DNA of 64,000 nucleotides, from the NCBI GenBank assembly GCA_014843695.1, contig CM026387.1:82138598-82202597 (forward strand). Direction: 5' to 3'. Each line of letters starts with the position of its first letter. Positions within the stretch are counted from its first letter, which is position 1. The stretch is from Archivesica marissinica (Eukaryota > Mollusca > Bivalvia > Venerida > Vesicomyidae). A program made the translations under genes and the position numbers. This document shows, one piece after another, positions 12,760-24,374 of the stretch. The notes under the pieces were generated by a model that ran no database searches, was not told where the DNA came from, and saw only the letters and a program-made list of their open reading frames with translations.

Positions 12760-13455
12760 AACATAGATAGAGAGATAGATAGTTTATTTTTCAAATTCAA
12801 TAAGCCAGAGGCCCATGAGAACATACAACAAACATAAACATATATATTATACAGTATACAGTGACGCAACAAGATGACAATAACACAGTGACAATGCATA
12901 CAATCAATGGCAGAAATATTTATAACTCTCATGAACAGTGTACTCAAACCGTAATGCTCATAGTTTCATACAACACCCAAAATATGCATAGTCATGCGGA
13001 GAAGGTGTTAACTATACAAAAATCAATTCAAGTATTAATTCGGTGGTGCATTGCATAATAATATATAGATTTAGAATAGGTACTTTAAATTATTTCATTA
13101 AACCTTTACATCAGCATGTACAATGTGTAAAATGTATAAGCACTACTTATGTAGCTCGGGCCTTAAACAAAACAGTTTCAGCAATTCATATGCAATGTAC
13201 TGATTGACTTTAACTGAAATGTATAGGCATCTATGCATAGTCATGACAAGTGTATATTGTAACTGTAATATGGTCATACATAAATAATAATTTAAAGACG
13301 TAATGGCATATATATATTGATTCAAGATGCATGCAATATTGTACAAAATAGCACATAATTATATAATAATTTGCACTCAGATGAAACATAATAATTAGTC
13401 AGCATATCAATTCTGACCGTAACTCAAAAGCTTTATAAATGAATACACTTAGTTT
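12760..13455 (-). mobile_element. insertion interrupting the 47-bp array, probably a non-LTR element end
   Basis: A satellite unit at 12720-12760 and the array resuming at 13456 bracket about 695 bp of other sequence. On the minus strand it ends AAAAATAAACTATCTATC, then more TATC units, like the 3' end of a non-LTR retrotransposon with a short-repeat tail. 'acata' lies on both sides and could be the target duplication. No coding part was recognised. Confidence 0.45.
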
Positions 13456-14159
13456 CTACATATGTAGGTTGTGTTGTACTTATTGGTACAGGGTGTGGAT
13501 TTTAACATATGTAGGTTGTGTTGTACTTACTGGTACAGGGTGTGGATTTTAACATATGTAGGTTGTGTTGTACTTACTGGTACAGGGTGTGGATTTTAAC
13601 ATATTTAGGTTGTGTTGTACTTACTGGTACAGGGTGTGGATTTTAACATATGTAGGTTGTGTTGTACTTACTGGTACAGGGTGTGGATTTTAACATATGG
13701 AGGTTGTGTTGTACTTACTGGTACAGGATGTGGATTTTAACATACGTAGGTTGTGTTGTACTTACTGGTACAGGGTGTGGATTTTAACATACTTACGTTG
13801 TGTTGTACTTACTGGTACAGGGTGTGGATTTTAACATATTTAGGTTGTGTTGTACTTACTGGTACAGGGTGTGGATTTTAACATATGTAGGTTGTGTTGT
13901 ACATACTGGTACAGGGTGTGGATTTAAACATATTAGGTTGGTTGTACTTATTGGTACAGGGTGTGGATTTTAACATATTTAGGTGGTGTTGTACTTACTG
14001 GTACAGGGTGTGGATTTTAACATATGTAGGTTGTGTTGTACTTACTGGTACAGGGTGTGGATTTTAACATATGTAGGTTGTGTTGTACTTATTGGTACAG
14101 GGTGTGGATTTTAACATATTTAGGTTGTGTTGTACTTATTGGTACAGGGTGTGGATTTT

Positions 14160-15159
14160 NNNNNNNNNNNNNNNNNNNNNNNNNNNNNNNNNNNNNNNNN
14201 NNNNNNNNNNNNNNNNNNNNNNNNNNNNNNNNNNNNNNNNNNNNNNNNNNNNNNNNNNNNNNNNNNNNNNNNNNNNNNNNNNNNNNNNNNNNNNNNNNNN
14301 NNNNNNNNNNNNNNNNNNNNNNNNNNNNNNNNNNNNNNNNNNNNNNNNNNNNNNNNNNNNNNNNNNNNNNNNNNNNNNNNNNNNNNNNNNNNNNNNNNNN
14401 NNNNNNNNNNNNNNNNNNNNNNNNNNNNNNNNNNNNNNNNNNNNNNNNNNNNNNNNNNNNNNNNNNNNNNNNNNNNNNNNNNNNNNNNNNNNNNNNNNNN
14501 NNNNNNNNNNNNNNNNNNNNNNNNNNNNNNNNNNNNNNNNNNNNNNNNNNNNNNNNNNNNNNNNNNNNNNNNNNNNNNNNNNNNNNNNNNNNNNNNNNNN
14601 NNNNNNNNNNNNNNNNNNNNNNNNNNNNNNNNNNNNNNNNNNNNNNNNNNNNNNNNNNNNNNNNNNNNNNNNNNNNNNNNNNNNNNNNNNNNNNNNNNNN
14701 NNNNNNNNNNNNNNNNNNNNNNNNNNNNNNNNNNNNNNNNNNNNNNNNNNNNNNNNNNNNNNNNNNNNNNNNNNNNNNNNNNNNNNNNNNNNNNNNNNNN
14801 NNNNNNNNNNNNNNNNNNNNNNNNNNNNNNNNNNNNNNNNNNNNNNNNNNNNNNNNNNNNNNNNNNNNNNNNNNNNNNNNNNNNNNNNNNNNNNNNNNNN
14901 NNNNNNNNNNNNNNNNNNNNNNNNNNNNNNNNNNNNNNNNNNNNNNNNNNNNNNNNNNNNNNNNNNNNNNNNNNNNNNNNNNNNNNNNNNNNNNNNNNNN
15001 NNNNNNNNNNNNNNNNNNNNNNNNNNNNNNNNNNNNNNNNNNNNNNNNNNNNNNNNNNNNNNNNNNNNNNNNNNNNNNNNNNNNNNNNNNNNNNNNNNNN
15101 NNNNNNNNNNNNNNNNNNNNNNNNNNNNNNNNNNNNNNNNNNNNNNNNNNNNNNNNNNN
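14160..15159. other. assembly gap of exactly 1000 N inside the 47-bp array
   Basis: Array units lie on both sides, so the gap is collapsed satellite of unknown length. Confidence 0.95.
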
Positions 15160-15463
15160 GGTACAGGGTGTGGATTTTAACATATTTAGGTTGTGTTGTA
15201 CTTATTGGTACAGGGTGTGGATTTTAACATATTTAGGTTGTGTTGTACTTACTGGTACAGGGTGTGGATGTTCACATACGTAGGTTGTGTTGTACATATT
15301 GGTACAGGGTGTGGATTTTAACATACGTAGGTTGTGTAGTACTTATTGGTACAGGGTGTGGATTTTAACATACGTAGGTTGTGTTGTACTTATTGGTACA
15401 GGGTGTGGATTTTAACATACGTAGGTTGTGTTGTACTTATTGGTACAGGGTGTGGATTTTAAC

Positions 15464-16400
15464 TAGGGATGTCAACGAATATGCGAATACTATTCCAGTA
15501 ATCGAATACTCGGGAAAAATATTATATTTGCAAAAATGAAATAAACTGTCATAAATCAGATACTTTATATTTGTTCGAAACCATCATAACACCTTCCAAT
15601 ACAAAGAAATCGCTCCAGGAGTTGGGAATAAATGATGTTGTGGTTGCATCCATGGCAGGTGTTAATAGACACACCATGTAATCGGATAAGTACAGTAGGT
15701 GTTAAGGTAGGTAGTGTTTAATTATGATGTCAAAACTGTTTAGACAGATAATGACATATTACAGACTGCAACAACATCTACCCACACGTACCTGTATCAT
15801 ACAATTTTAAATAACTTGTGGTTTTATTTGTGAAAACACCCATGAATGTATATCCTATTCAACCACTTTTCTTTATACTAATATCTTCTTCTCGTGCTCC
15901 AATTTTATATTTCACGTTCTTGAGCTTTCTTTAAATATTCCTTTAAATATTAACCATTTTCCTTTTAACATCCAAAACTATATTGACTCACTAATACAAT
16001 AACTCCTGAATTTTTTTTAGCATATACCTAGAATAGATTTCACGTGTATTCATTGTTATATATATTATTCTCCTGCCTTTTGTATATCAATCAATTGATA
16101 GGGAAAAGAACTATGCATGTTTTTTTCTTTCGTTCTAGTCCCTTTCAGTATACTGCTGTTAATTTATATGTAAAATGTTAGAATAAATAATGTTTAAACC
16201 AATGTACAGTGGCCGATAACAATAACTGAATGAGTGTTCGTCATATTTGCATGGCCTTACAGGAAGATGACGTTTACGCAATTTTATAAGAGTTTGAGTG
16301 ATTTTGAGTATTTGATAGAATTCTATCAAATATTCGAATATTCGAATACCTTCCCGACCGAATATTCGAATACCAAAATCACTATTCGTTGCCATCCCTA
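15464..16400. mobile_element. non-autonomous hAT element (937 bp) with 8-bp target duplication
   Basis: Begins TAGGGATGTCAACGAATA and ends TATTCGTTGCCATCCCTA, an 18-bp TIR with one mismatch. The 8-bp ATTTTAAC is present on both sides (15456-15463 and 16401-16408); this is the hallmark of hAT insertion. The target is part of the 47-bp unit, so it jumped into an already expanded array. No transposase frame is present. Confidence 0.93.
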
Positions 16401-17135
16401 ATTTTAACATATGTAGGTTGTGTTGTACTTATTGGTACAGGGTGTGGATTTTAACATATGTAGGTTGTGTTGTACTTACTGGTACAGGGTGTGGGTTTTA
16501 ACATATGTATGTTGTGTTGTACTTACTGGTACAGGGTGTGGATTTTAACATATGTAGGTTGTGTTGTACTTACTGGTACAGGGTGTGGATTTTAACATAT
16601 TTAGGTTGTGTTGTACTTACTGGTACAGGGTGTGGATTTTAACATATGTAGGTTGTGTTGTACTTATTGGTACAGGGTGTGGATTTTAACATATGTAGGT
16701 TGTGTTGTACTTATTGGTACAGGGTGTGGATTTTAACAGATGTATGTTGTGTTGTACTTACTGGTATAGGGTGTGGATTTTAACATACGTAGGTTGTGTT
16801 GTACTTATTGGTACAGGGTGTGGATTTTAACATATGGAGGTTGTGTTGTACTTATTGGTACAGGGTGTGGATTTTAACATATGGAGGTTGTGTTGTACTT
16901 ACTGGTACAGGGTGTGGATTTTAACATATTTAGGTTGTGTTGTACTTATTGGTACAGGGTGTGGATTTTAACATATGTAGGTTGTGTTGTACTTACTGGT
17001 ACAGGGTGTGGATTTTAACATACGTAGGTTGTGTTGTACTTATTTGTACAGGGTGTGGATTTTAACATATGTAGGTTGTGTTGTACTTACTGGTACAGGG
17101 TGTGGATATTAACATGTAGGTTATGTTGTACTTAC

Positions 17136-17220
17136 AGGTACAGGGTGTGGATTTTCACATTCATAAATATCAGTAATCACAATCCCTTCATCTGTGTTAA
17201 ACACATTCTCTTCTTTGGGC
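17136..17220 (-). CDS. gene A exon 6, ACOT/BAAT-family hydrolase
   Basis: An 85-bp exon between a 'tttatctag' acceptor and CCT|GTAAGTAC donor. The first G completes a Trp split with exon 5; then PKEENVFNTDEGIVITDIYE, C-E-N-P-H-P-V-P, ending in phase 0. Its counterpart in gene B is the same length and 16 of 28 residues look identical. In the family this is the linker between the nucleophile region and the strand bearing the catalytic Asp. Its last 18 bases are the seed of the satellite that follows. Confidence 0.88.
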
Positions 17221-17254
17221 CTAGATAAAAATAGAAAACTGACGAATGATACTC

Positions 17255-18340
17255 AATATATTACCAGTTGTATGGGGTAACCGGATACATTACCAGTTAT
17301 ATGGGGAACCGGATATATTACCAGTTATATGGGGTAACCGGATATATTACCAGTTATATGGGGAACCGGATACATTACCAGTTATATGGGGAACCGGATA
17401 TATTACCAGTTATATGGGGAACCGGATATATTACCAGTTATATGGGGAACCGGATACATTACCAGTTATATGGGGAACCGGATACATTACCAGTTATATG
17501 GGGAACGGATACATTACCAGTTATATGGGGAACCGGATATATTACCAGTTATATGGGTAACCGGATACATTACCAGTTATATGGGAACCGGATATATTAC
17601 CAGTTATATGGGGAACGGATACATTACCAGTTATATGGGAACCGGATATATTACCAGTTATATGGGGAACGGATACATTACCAGTTATATGGAACTGGAT
17701 ACATTACCAGTTATATGGGGAACCGGATACATTACCAGTTATATGGGGTACCGGATACATTACCAGTTATATGGGGAACAGGATACATTACCAGTTATAT
17801 GGGGGAACCGGATACATTACCAGTTATATGGGGAACCGGATACATTACCAGTTATATGGGGGAACCGGATACATTACCAGTTATATGGGGGAACCGGATA
17901 CATTACCAGTTATATGGGGAACTGGATACATTACCAGTTATATGGGGGAACCGGATACATTACCAGTTATATGGGGAACTGGATACATTACCAGTTATAT
18001 GGGGGAACCGGATACATTACCAGTTATATGGGGAACCGGATACATTACCAGTTATATGGGGGAACCGGATACATTACCAGTTATATGGGGAACTGGATAC
18101 ATTACCAGTTATATGGGGGAACCGGATACATTACCAGTTATATGGGGGAACAGCATACATTACCAGTTATATGGGGGAACCGGATACATTACCAGTTATA
18201 TGGGGAACCGGATACATTACCAGTTATATGGGGGAACCGGATACATTACCAGTTATATGGGGTAATAAGATACATGCTTAGTTATATGGGGTAACAAGAT
18301 ACATGCTTATTTATATGGGGTAACAGGGTACATGCTCAGT
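17255..18340. repeat. 28-29-bp minisatellite (ttaccagttatatgggg), about 37 copies
   Basis: Unit 'attaccagttatatggggaa' plus 'ccggatac', in the intron between exons 5 and 6 of gene A, ending about 30 bp upstream of the exon 6 acceptor. Units differ mainly by G-run length and ccgg/ctgg. Divergent copies trail off after 18262. Confidence 0.93.
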
Positions 18341-18643
18341 TATATGGAGTATCAGGATGTATCATCAGTGTTGTAGCATGATACAATGTCCATTTTAAAG
18401 AGGTTACAGAATACAAGATCAGTTTTATGGGGTAGCACGATATGTGCCGCTGAAGCTGTATGCAACAATGTATTACCATAGGCCATTTGAATGACAACGT
18501 TCATCCAATTCTGTCCATCAGTTTGGGAGTCGCAAACATCAATGAATAGCTGGAATGCAATAGTGACATCTACTCTGGATGTTAATAGTGAAGCTAATAA
18601 TGACAACACAGCGAATCTGGTGCCATCCCATGTCTGTTAGTAT
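18341..18643. other. unassigned intronic sequence
   Basis: No exon, TE or repeat recognised apart from decaying edge units of the 28-bp array. Confidence 0.5.
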
Positions 18644-18842
18644 ACAGTCTACATCCGTTATGTCAAAGTCGGTTATGTCGAATTCTCCGCTAATCTCGAA
18701 GTCGGATCAAAGTCCCGTTTCAGACACTATCATTTTACATATAACTGGCTGTGTTTTTATCGAATTTCGTTAAGTCAAACTTCGGTAATGTCGAAATATT
18801 TTGTTCGGTCTGACATAATTCGACATAACGGATGTAGACTGT
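18644..18842. mobile_element. MITE with 21-bp perfect TIR (pogo/Tigger-like ends), copy 1
   Basis: Ends are ACAGTCTACATCCGTTATGT and its exact reverse complement. The interior has 'cgaatttcgttaagtcaaac'-type motifs. Two more copies lie at 22464 and 32643. Terminal CAGT and the 'gttatgtcgaa' repeats resemble pogo/Tigger-derived MITEs; the family is inferred. Confidence 0.85.
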
Positions 18843-18911
18843 TGTTTGAATTGTGTAGTAAGAGTAGTCAAGCACAATCTATATCATTAAGTGGGGGGGG
18901 GTATATTAACA

Positions 18912-19746
18912 GCATAGAGTGATGTATAAATGCATTCTCACCATGCTTCTGTAGTGGGTTTAATGCCTCTTATAGAGTGATATATAATGCATTCTTACCA
19001 TGCTTCTGTAGTGGGTTTAATGCCTCTTATAGGTGATGTATAAATGCATTCTCACCATGCTTCTGTAGTGGGTTTAATGCCTCTTATAGAGTGATATATA
19101 AATGCATTCTTACCATGCTTCTGTAGTGGGTTTAATGCCTCTTATAGAGTGATATATAATGCATTCTTACCATGCTTCTGTAGTGGGTTTAATGCCTCTT
19201 ATAGGTGATGTATAAATGCATTCTCACCATGCTTCTGTAGTGGGTTTAATGCCTCTTATAGAGTGATATATAAATGCATTCTTGCCATGCTTCTGTAGTG
19301 GGTTTAATGCCTCTTATAGAGTGATATATAAATGCATTCTTACCATGCTTCTGTAGTGGGTTTAATGCCTCTTATAGAGTGATATATAATGCATTCTTAC
19401 CATACTTCTGTAGTGGGTTTAATGCCTCTTATATAGTGATGTATAAATGCATTCTTACCATGCTTCTGTAGTGGGCTTAACGCCTCTTATAGAGTGATAT
19501 ATAAATGCATTCTCACCATGCTTCTGTAGTGGGCTTAATGCCTCTTATAGAGTGATATATAAATGCATTCTTACCATGCTTCTGTAGTGGGTTTAATGCC
19601 TCTTATAGAGTGATGTATAAATGCATTCTTACCATACTTCTGTAGTGGGTTTAATGCCTCTTATAGAGTGATATATAATGCATTCTTACCATACTTCTGT
19701 AGTGGGTTTAATGCCTCTTATAGAGTGATATATAATGCATTCTTAC
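18912..19746 (-). repeat. 58-bp minisatellite made of exon 5 (gene A) 3' end plus splice donor, about 15 copies
   Basis: Begins at the exon 5 donor. On the minus strand the unit reads ATAAGAGGCATTAAACCCAC, TACAGAAGCATG, then GTAAGAATGCATTTATATAT. The first 32 bases equal the last 32 bases of exon 5, with one recurrent A/G-type change. Donor versions are GTAAGA and GTGAGA, with one GCAAGA near 19283. The exon end has thus been duplicated about fifteen times into its own downstream intron. Confidence 0.93.
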
Positions 19747-19841
19747 CATACTTCTGTAGTGGGTTTAATGCCTCTTATAGGTGATGTTGTTGATGCTACA
19801 GGTGTGAATGTAATCCCGTTTATATTGACAACAGCTCGAAT
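19747..19841 (-). CDS. gene A exon 5, ACOT/BAAT-family hydrolase
   Basis: A 95-bp exon from a 'tattgctttgcag' acceptor to ATG|GTAAGAAT. It encodes IRAVVNINGITFTPVASTTS then PIRGIKPTTEV and two bases of a split Trp. 'AVVNING' is the strand after the nucleophile helix in the family (A-x-V-x-ING). It is six codons longer than exon 5 of gene B, and the extra part (PIRGIKPTTE) is the segment amplified in the array. Confidence 0.87.
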
Positions 19842-19885
19842 CTGCAAAGCAATATATGCTACTTTGTATACATACCATACAGAGA

Positions 19886-21785
19886 ACAGGTCACGGAATC
19901 GGGAATGACAACAAGTCACAGAATGACAATAAGTCACGGGAATGACAACAAGTCACGGGAATGACAACAAGTCACGGGAATGACAACACGTCACGGGAAT
20001 GACAAGTCACAGAATGACAACACGTCACGGGAATGACAATAAGTCACGGGAATGACAAGTCACAGAATGACAATAAGTCACAGAATGACAATAAGTCACG
20101 GGAATGACAACACGTCACAGAATGACAACAAGTCACGGGAATGACAACAAGTCACGGGAATGACAACAAGTCACAGAATGACAAGTCACGGGAATGACAA
20201 CACGTCACAGAATGACAACAAGTCACGGGAATGACAAGTCACGGGAATGACAACAAGTCACAGAATGACAACAAGTCACGGGAATGACAACAAGTCACAG
20301 AATGACAACAAGTCACGGGAATGACAACACGTCACAGAATGACAACAAGTCACGGGAATGACAAGTCACGGGAATGACAACAAGTCACGGGAATGACAAC
20401 ACGTCACGGGAATGACAAGTCACAGGAATGACGACAAGTCACGGGAATGACAACACGTCACGGGAATGACAAGTCACAGAATGACAACACGTCACGGGAA
20501 TGACAATAAGTCACGGGAATGACAAGTCACAGAATGACAATAAGTCACGGGAATGACAACAAGTCACGGGAATGACAAGTCACAGAATGACAAGTCACGG
20601 GAATGACAATAAGTCACGGAATGATAATAAGTCACAGAATGACAATAAGTAACGGAATGACAACAAGTCACGGGAATGACAATAAGTCACGGAATGACAA
20701 TAAACCCACGGAATGACAATAAGTCACAGAATGACAACAAGTCACGGGAATGACAACAAGTCACGGGAATGACAATAAGTCACGGAATGACAACAAGTCA
20801 CGGAATGACAATAAGCCACGGAATGACAATAAGTCACAGAATGACAACAAGTCACGGGAATGACAACAAGTCACGGGAATGACAACAAGTCACAGGAATG
20901 ACAACACGTCACGGGAATGACAATAAGTCATGGGAATGACAACAAGTCACGGGAATGACAATAAGTCACGGAATGACAACAAGTCACGGAATGACAATAA
21001 GCCACGGAATGACAATAAGTCACAGAATGACAACAAGTCACGGAAATGACAACATGTCACGGGAATGACAACACGTCACGGGAATGACAATAAGTCACGG
21101 GAATGACAAGTCACAGAATGACAATAAGTCACGGGAATGACAACAAGTCACGGGAATGACAAGTCACAGAATGACAACAAGTCACGGGAATGACAATAAG
21201 TCACAGAATGACAATAAGTAACGGAATGACAACAAGTCACGGGAATGACAATAAGTCACAGAATGACAACAAGTCACGGAATGACAATAAGCCACGGAAT
21301 GACAATAAGTCACAGAATGACAATAAGTAATGGAATGACAACAAGTCACGGAATGACAATAAGCCACGGAATGACAATAAGTCACAGAATGACAATAAGT
21401 AACGGAATGACAACAAGTCACGGGAATGACAATAAGTCACAGAATGACAACAAGTCACGGAATGACAACACGTCACGGGAATAACAATTAGTCACATAAT
21501 GACAATAAGTCATCACAGAATGACAATTAGTCATGGAATGACAATAAGTCACAGAATGACAACAAGTCACGGAATGACAACAAGTCACGGAATGACAATA
21601 TGTCACGGAATGACAATAAGTCACGGAATGATATTAAGTCACAGAATGACAATAAGTCACGGAATGACAATAAGTCATGGAATGACAATAAGCCACAGAA
21701 TGACAATAATTCACGGAATGACAATAAGTCATGGAATGACAATAAGTCACGGAATGACAATAAGTCACAGAATGACAAGTCATGT
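19886..21785. repeat. 19-bp minisatellite (gacaacaagtcacgggaat), about 100 copies
   Basis: Units of 19 bp with 14-, 15- and 18-bp deletion variants, in the intron between exons 4 and 5 of gene A, close to the exon 5 acceptor. The longest frames (ITISH / NDNKSR types) are repeat artefacts. Confidence 0.94.
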
Positions 21786-22043
21786 GATCTTTGTTGACAT
21801 GTTGGTTGCTCGTAACTTTATGGGAGCTTGAAAAGGTGGCATTGATAGAGGGGTTTTCTACAGGTGATCTGTATTCGGAACTTGTAGCGTCTATTGCATG
21901 GACTGTGTACCAATGTGCGGCCTTCTACAGTCTTGTTTCCATTATCAAATCAGTGAGGAGAGACTTCAATCACAGTGTACATGAACAATAATGACTTGAC
22001 AATGATACATGTTGCCGCAGTATTGAGTTTAAGTTCTATCTAG
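21786..22043. other. unassigned intronic sequence
   Basis: Short plus-strand frame at 21791-21991 with no recognisable similarity; no support for a gene. Confidence 0.5.
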
Positions 22044-22250
22044 TGTGCTTTCAAAGTAAAGTAATAATGGTTGTAAACATTCGATACACTATTGCATTAT
22101 AGGTAAGTCAGGTTGTTAGCAGTATTACATTATATATATATTAAACTATAATTGGTAAGCGTCGTCCTGGCCTGTAAGCTATCGTATATTACCTTACCTA
22201 TACAGTAGTGTAATATTCCAACGGTATTATTACTTTACTTTGAAAGCACA
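22044..22250. mobile_element. fold-back MITE (about 207 bp)
   Basis: Starts TGTGCTTTCAAAGTAAAGTA and ends with its reverse complement, giving at least 25 perfect TIR bases, plus a second inner pair (ataggtaag / cttacctat). The target duplication is unclear. Confidence 0.85.
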
Positions 22251-22463
22251 GTAGTTTGTATCATGTACAGTTTTATTTACTATTTCTGTAACCTACATAC
22301 AAATGTTTACACAAAGAAACACGGTCACATTAGTAATCATTTTAAGACACCATGATATAGACAATTATTTATTTCTGATATGGATGTAGTCAAGTATACT
22401 ATTTCCACGAACCTACAGCTTGGAGGCAGAACACGGCGTTACATATTGCATTCTTTATTTAGA

Positions 22464-22641
22464 TACAGTCTACATCCGTTATGTCAAAATCGGTTATCTC
22501 GAAGTCGGATCAAAGTCCCGTTTCAGACACTATCGTTTTACATATAACTTGATTTGTTTATATCGAATTTCGTTAAGTCAAACTTAGGTTATGTCAAAGT
22601 ATTTTGTTCGGTCTCACGGATTTCGACATGTAGACAGTATG
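22464..22641. mobile_element. pogo-like MITE, copy 2, right end decayed
   Basis: Same left TIR as copy 1 (tacagtctacatccgttatg) and same interior. The right TIR is reduced to 'cgacatgtagacagtatg'. Confidence 0.8.
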
Positions 22642-23067
22642 TGAAATTTATTCGGGTTGACAAGGTGCTGTAAGAGATAAGAAAACTATCGGTCACTGTT
22701 CGCTCTTAGTAGTCAAAATATATATCGATGCACTGTGTGTGCCTGAACCCTCATCATGTGTTACTAAATATGAATCATTATAGTCTGTAGGCTACCAACA
22801 CCCCCCTCTCCCCATGGGGGAAGGATTGAACAGTATGAGTTTCTGGTAAAGCATACCAAAAGCTATTATTTCCCATTTTCTGCCAACTGGGTACTGGGGC
22901 TTTACCGAGTAACGGAGGTTACTACGTTACCAATTTTGCACATACATTATGAACACAGTTATATCTGTATAACATTATATATTGAACTATATGAATGCTA
23001 TATATATTACATTTTAACATATTATGCATTAGTTTATGAACTATGAAACTGGGGTTGGTTTTAAAAT
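22642..23067. other. unassigned intronic sequence
   Basis: AT-rich, with a short 'ccccatggggg' palindrome near 22810. No exon recognised. Confidence 0.5.
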
Positions 23068-23308
23068 TACGTTTATTTATCATCGTTACTGGTTGCCAAT
23101 ATGAGCGACTCCTTAAGAAATTAGTCATTTTAGATTTTGGAGGATAGTGCAATAATGAAGACAGAGACCCATCCCAGAGTATCCTCTGGTTCGTTTACGT
23201 GCACGGTGTACAGCACCGACACAAGACCTCGATTTAAAGTCACCTATCAAAAACAGTTAATATTATTAGGGTGAGACGGGGACGTGTTAACCACTGGACT
23301 ACTGACCA
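23068..23308 (-). mobile_element. tRNA-derived SINE, family 1
   Basis: Full order of family-1 modules in reverse: tail with 'gtttatttatcatcgttactgg', core 'aagaaattagtcattttaga' and 'ggaggatagtgcaataatga', then the tRNA-like end 'gttaaccactggactactg'. Confidence 0.82.
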
Positions 23309-23941
23309 AAGTAATGCAATGAACCCACCTCTTGGCTTTATATAACAAGAACACTGCAGCAACAGTGTCCCCGTGATTTCCCAAAGTTCATGGTCACTGA
23401 CAGGGTGGGGAGGATTGCTGTGGGTGTAAAGGATTAGTCCCTGAATGTGTGTATGCTAAATTTCCAAGAAATACCGTTGACAGTTTTAAAGAAATAGTGT
23501 GGGTTTTTACACATTAGTGATGTCTGAAATTGTGCTATTTTTGGTCAATTTGCAATTCCAAGGTCATTGGTAAGGTGGTAACTTATTGTGAGTGTAGAGC
23601 ATTAGGATTCAGCTGTGTATGCCACGTTTCACAGAAATATCTTTGATGGATTTTGAGAATTGATAATGTTGGAGGTTTTTTTTTATGTCTAAATTTTCTG
23701 AAAACTACACCATCATTTCGCCCAAATTCAAGTAGAATGACTGTCTTGGGTGGGACTTGCTGGAGGGAAGGGAATAACCCCCAGAAACAGTATGCATCTT
23801 ATCAAAGCATTCTATTTAACTTATATACAATTGTGACTGCTTAAATTAGTTCTCCATTAAAGTGGTTGAGACAAAAAGTATATTGAATAATAATTATTTC
23901 AATTTGAACAATATTTCCAGGAAATGTCTGGTATTATCAAA
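23309..23941. other. unassigned intronic sequence with a diverged internal duplication
   Basis: Two related stretches (about 23390-23490 and 23570-23660), each with a 'ggtcactg/ggtcattg' start and a 'gtgtatgc..a..tttc' end, suggest an old transposon or old tandem repeat. No frame is supported. Confidence 0.45.
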
Positions 23942-24188
23942 TTAACACATTTCATTCTGGATACCGTTCAAACAGTATTTGCAAAAAACATAGCGCCAGA
24001 TCAACCGCAACGGAACGTGTCGTCTGATCAGGCTCTATACTGTTTGCTATTCAGATGATCTTGCTAACACACTTGGCTATGTACCAAACAACATAGATCC
24101 TGATCAGCACGCAGCGTCACGCTGCTGCTGATCTGGATCTATGTTGTTTGCAAAAGCCTTTAAATATATCCAGAATGAAATGGGTTAA
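23942..24188. mobile_element. MITE with TTAA ends and an internal long hairpin (piggyBac-like)
   Basis: Ends are TTAACACATTTCATTCTGGA and its reverse complement with one mismatch. TTAA at both outer edges is the piggyBac target site; the assignment is inferred. The interior 24085-24150 folds on itself (CAAACAACATAGATCC pairs with GGATCTATGTTGTTTG). Confidence 0.75.
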
Positions 24189-24374
24189 GTTGTGTTTGAA
24201 ATACAATGGTGCATGCACGTGATGAAACAAACATGCAAGTAGAGCTATGCATTGAATTACTTGTAGCATATAAATCAAATATTATAATTGTATACAATAT
24301 GTATCAAGATTGCAATCTGGATTTACTACAAACTTACCATTAATTGGATGTTGCAACTTGTGTTGTGATCTTAC

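Larger units (their letters stand above)
12720..17135 (-). repeat. 47-bp satellite made of exon 6 (gene A) 3' end plus splice donor
   Basis: The array starts at the donor of exon 6 of gene A (17136|17135). On the minus strand each unit reads AATCCACACCCTGTACC, then AGTAAGTACAACACAACC, then TACATATGTT. The exon itself ends AATCCACACCCTGTACCT, followed by GTAAGTACAACATAACC. So each unit holds 17-18 bases of exon, the donor and 25-30 bases of intron. About 38 copies are visible around the gap (14160-15159), the hAT MITE (15464-16400) and the insertion at 12760-13455. About a third have the donor G changed to A. Confidence 0.92.

Noticed and set aside
17255..18340. 28-bp array as donor-derived (CTGGTAATG on the minus strand)
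   Set aside because: No match to the exon 5 or exon 6 edge beyond a generic GGTAA; likely chance.
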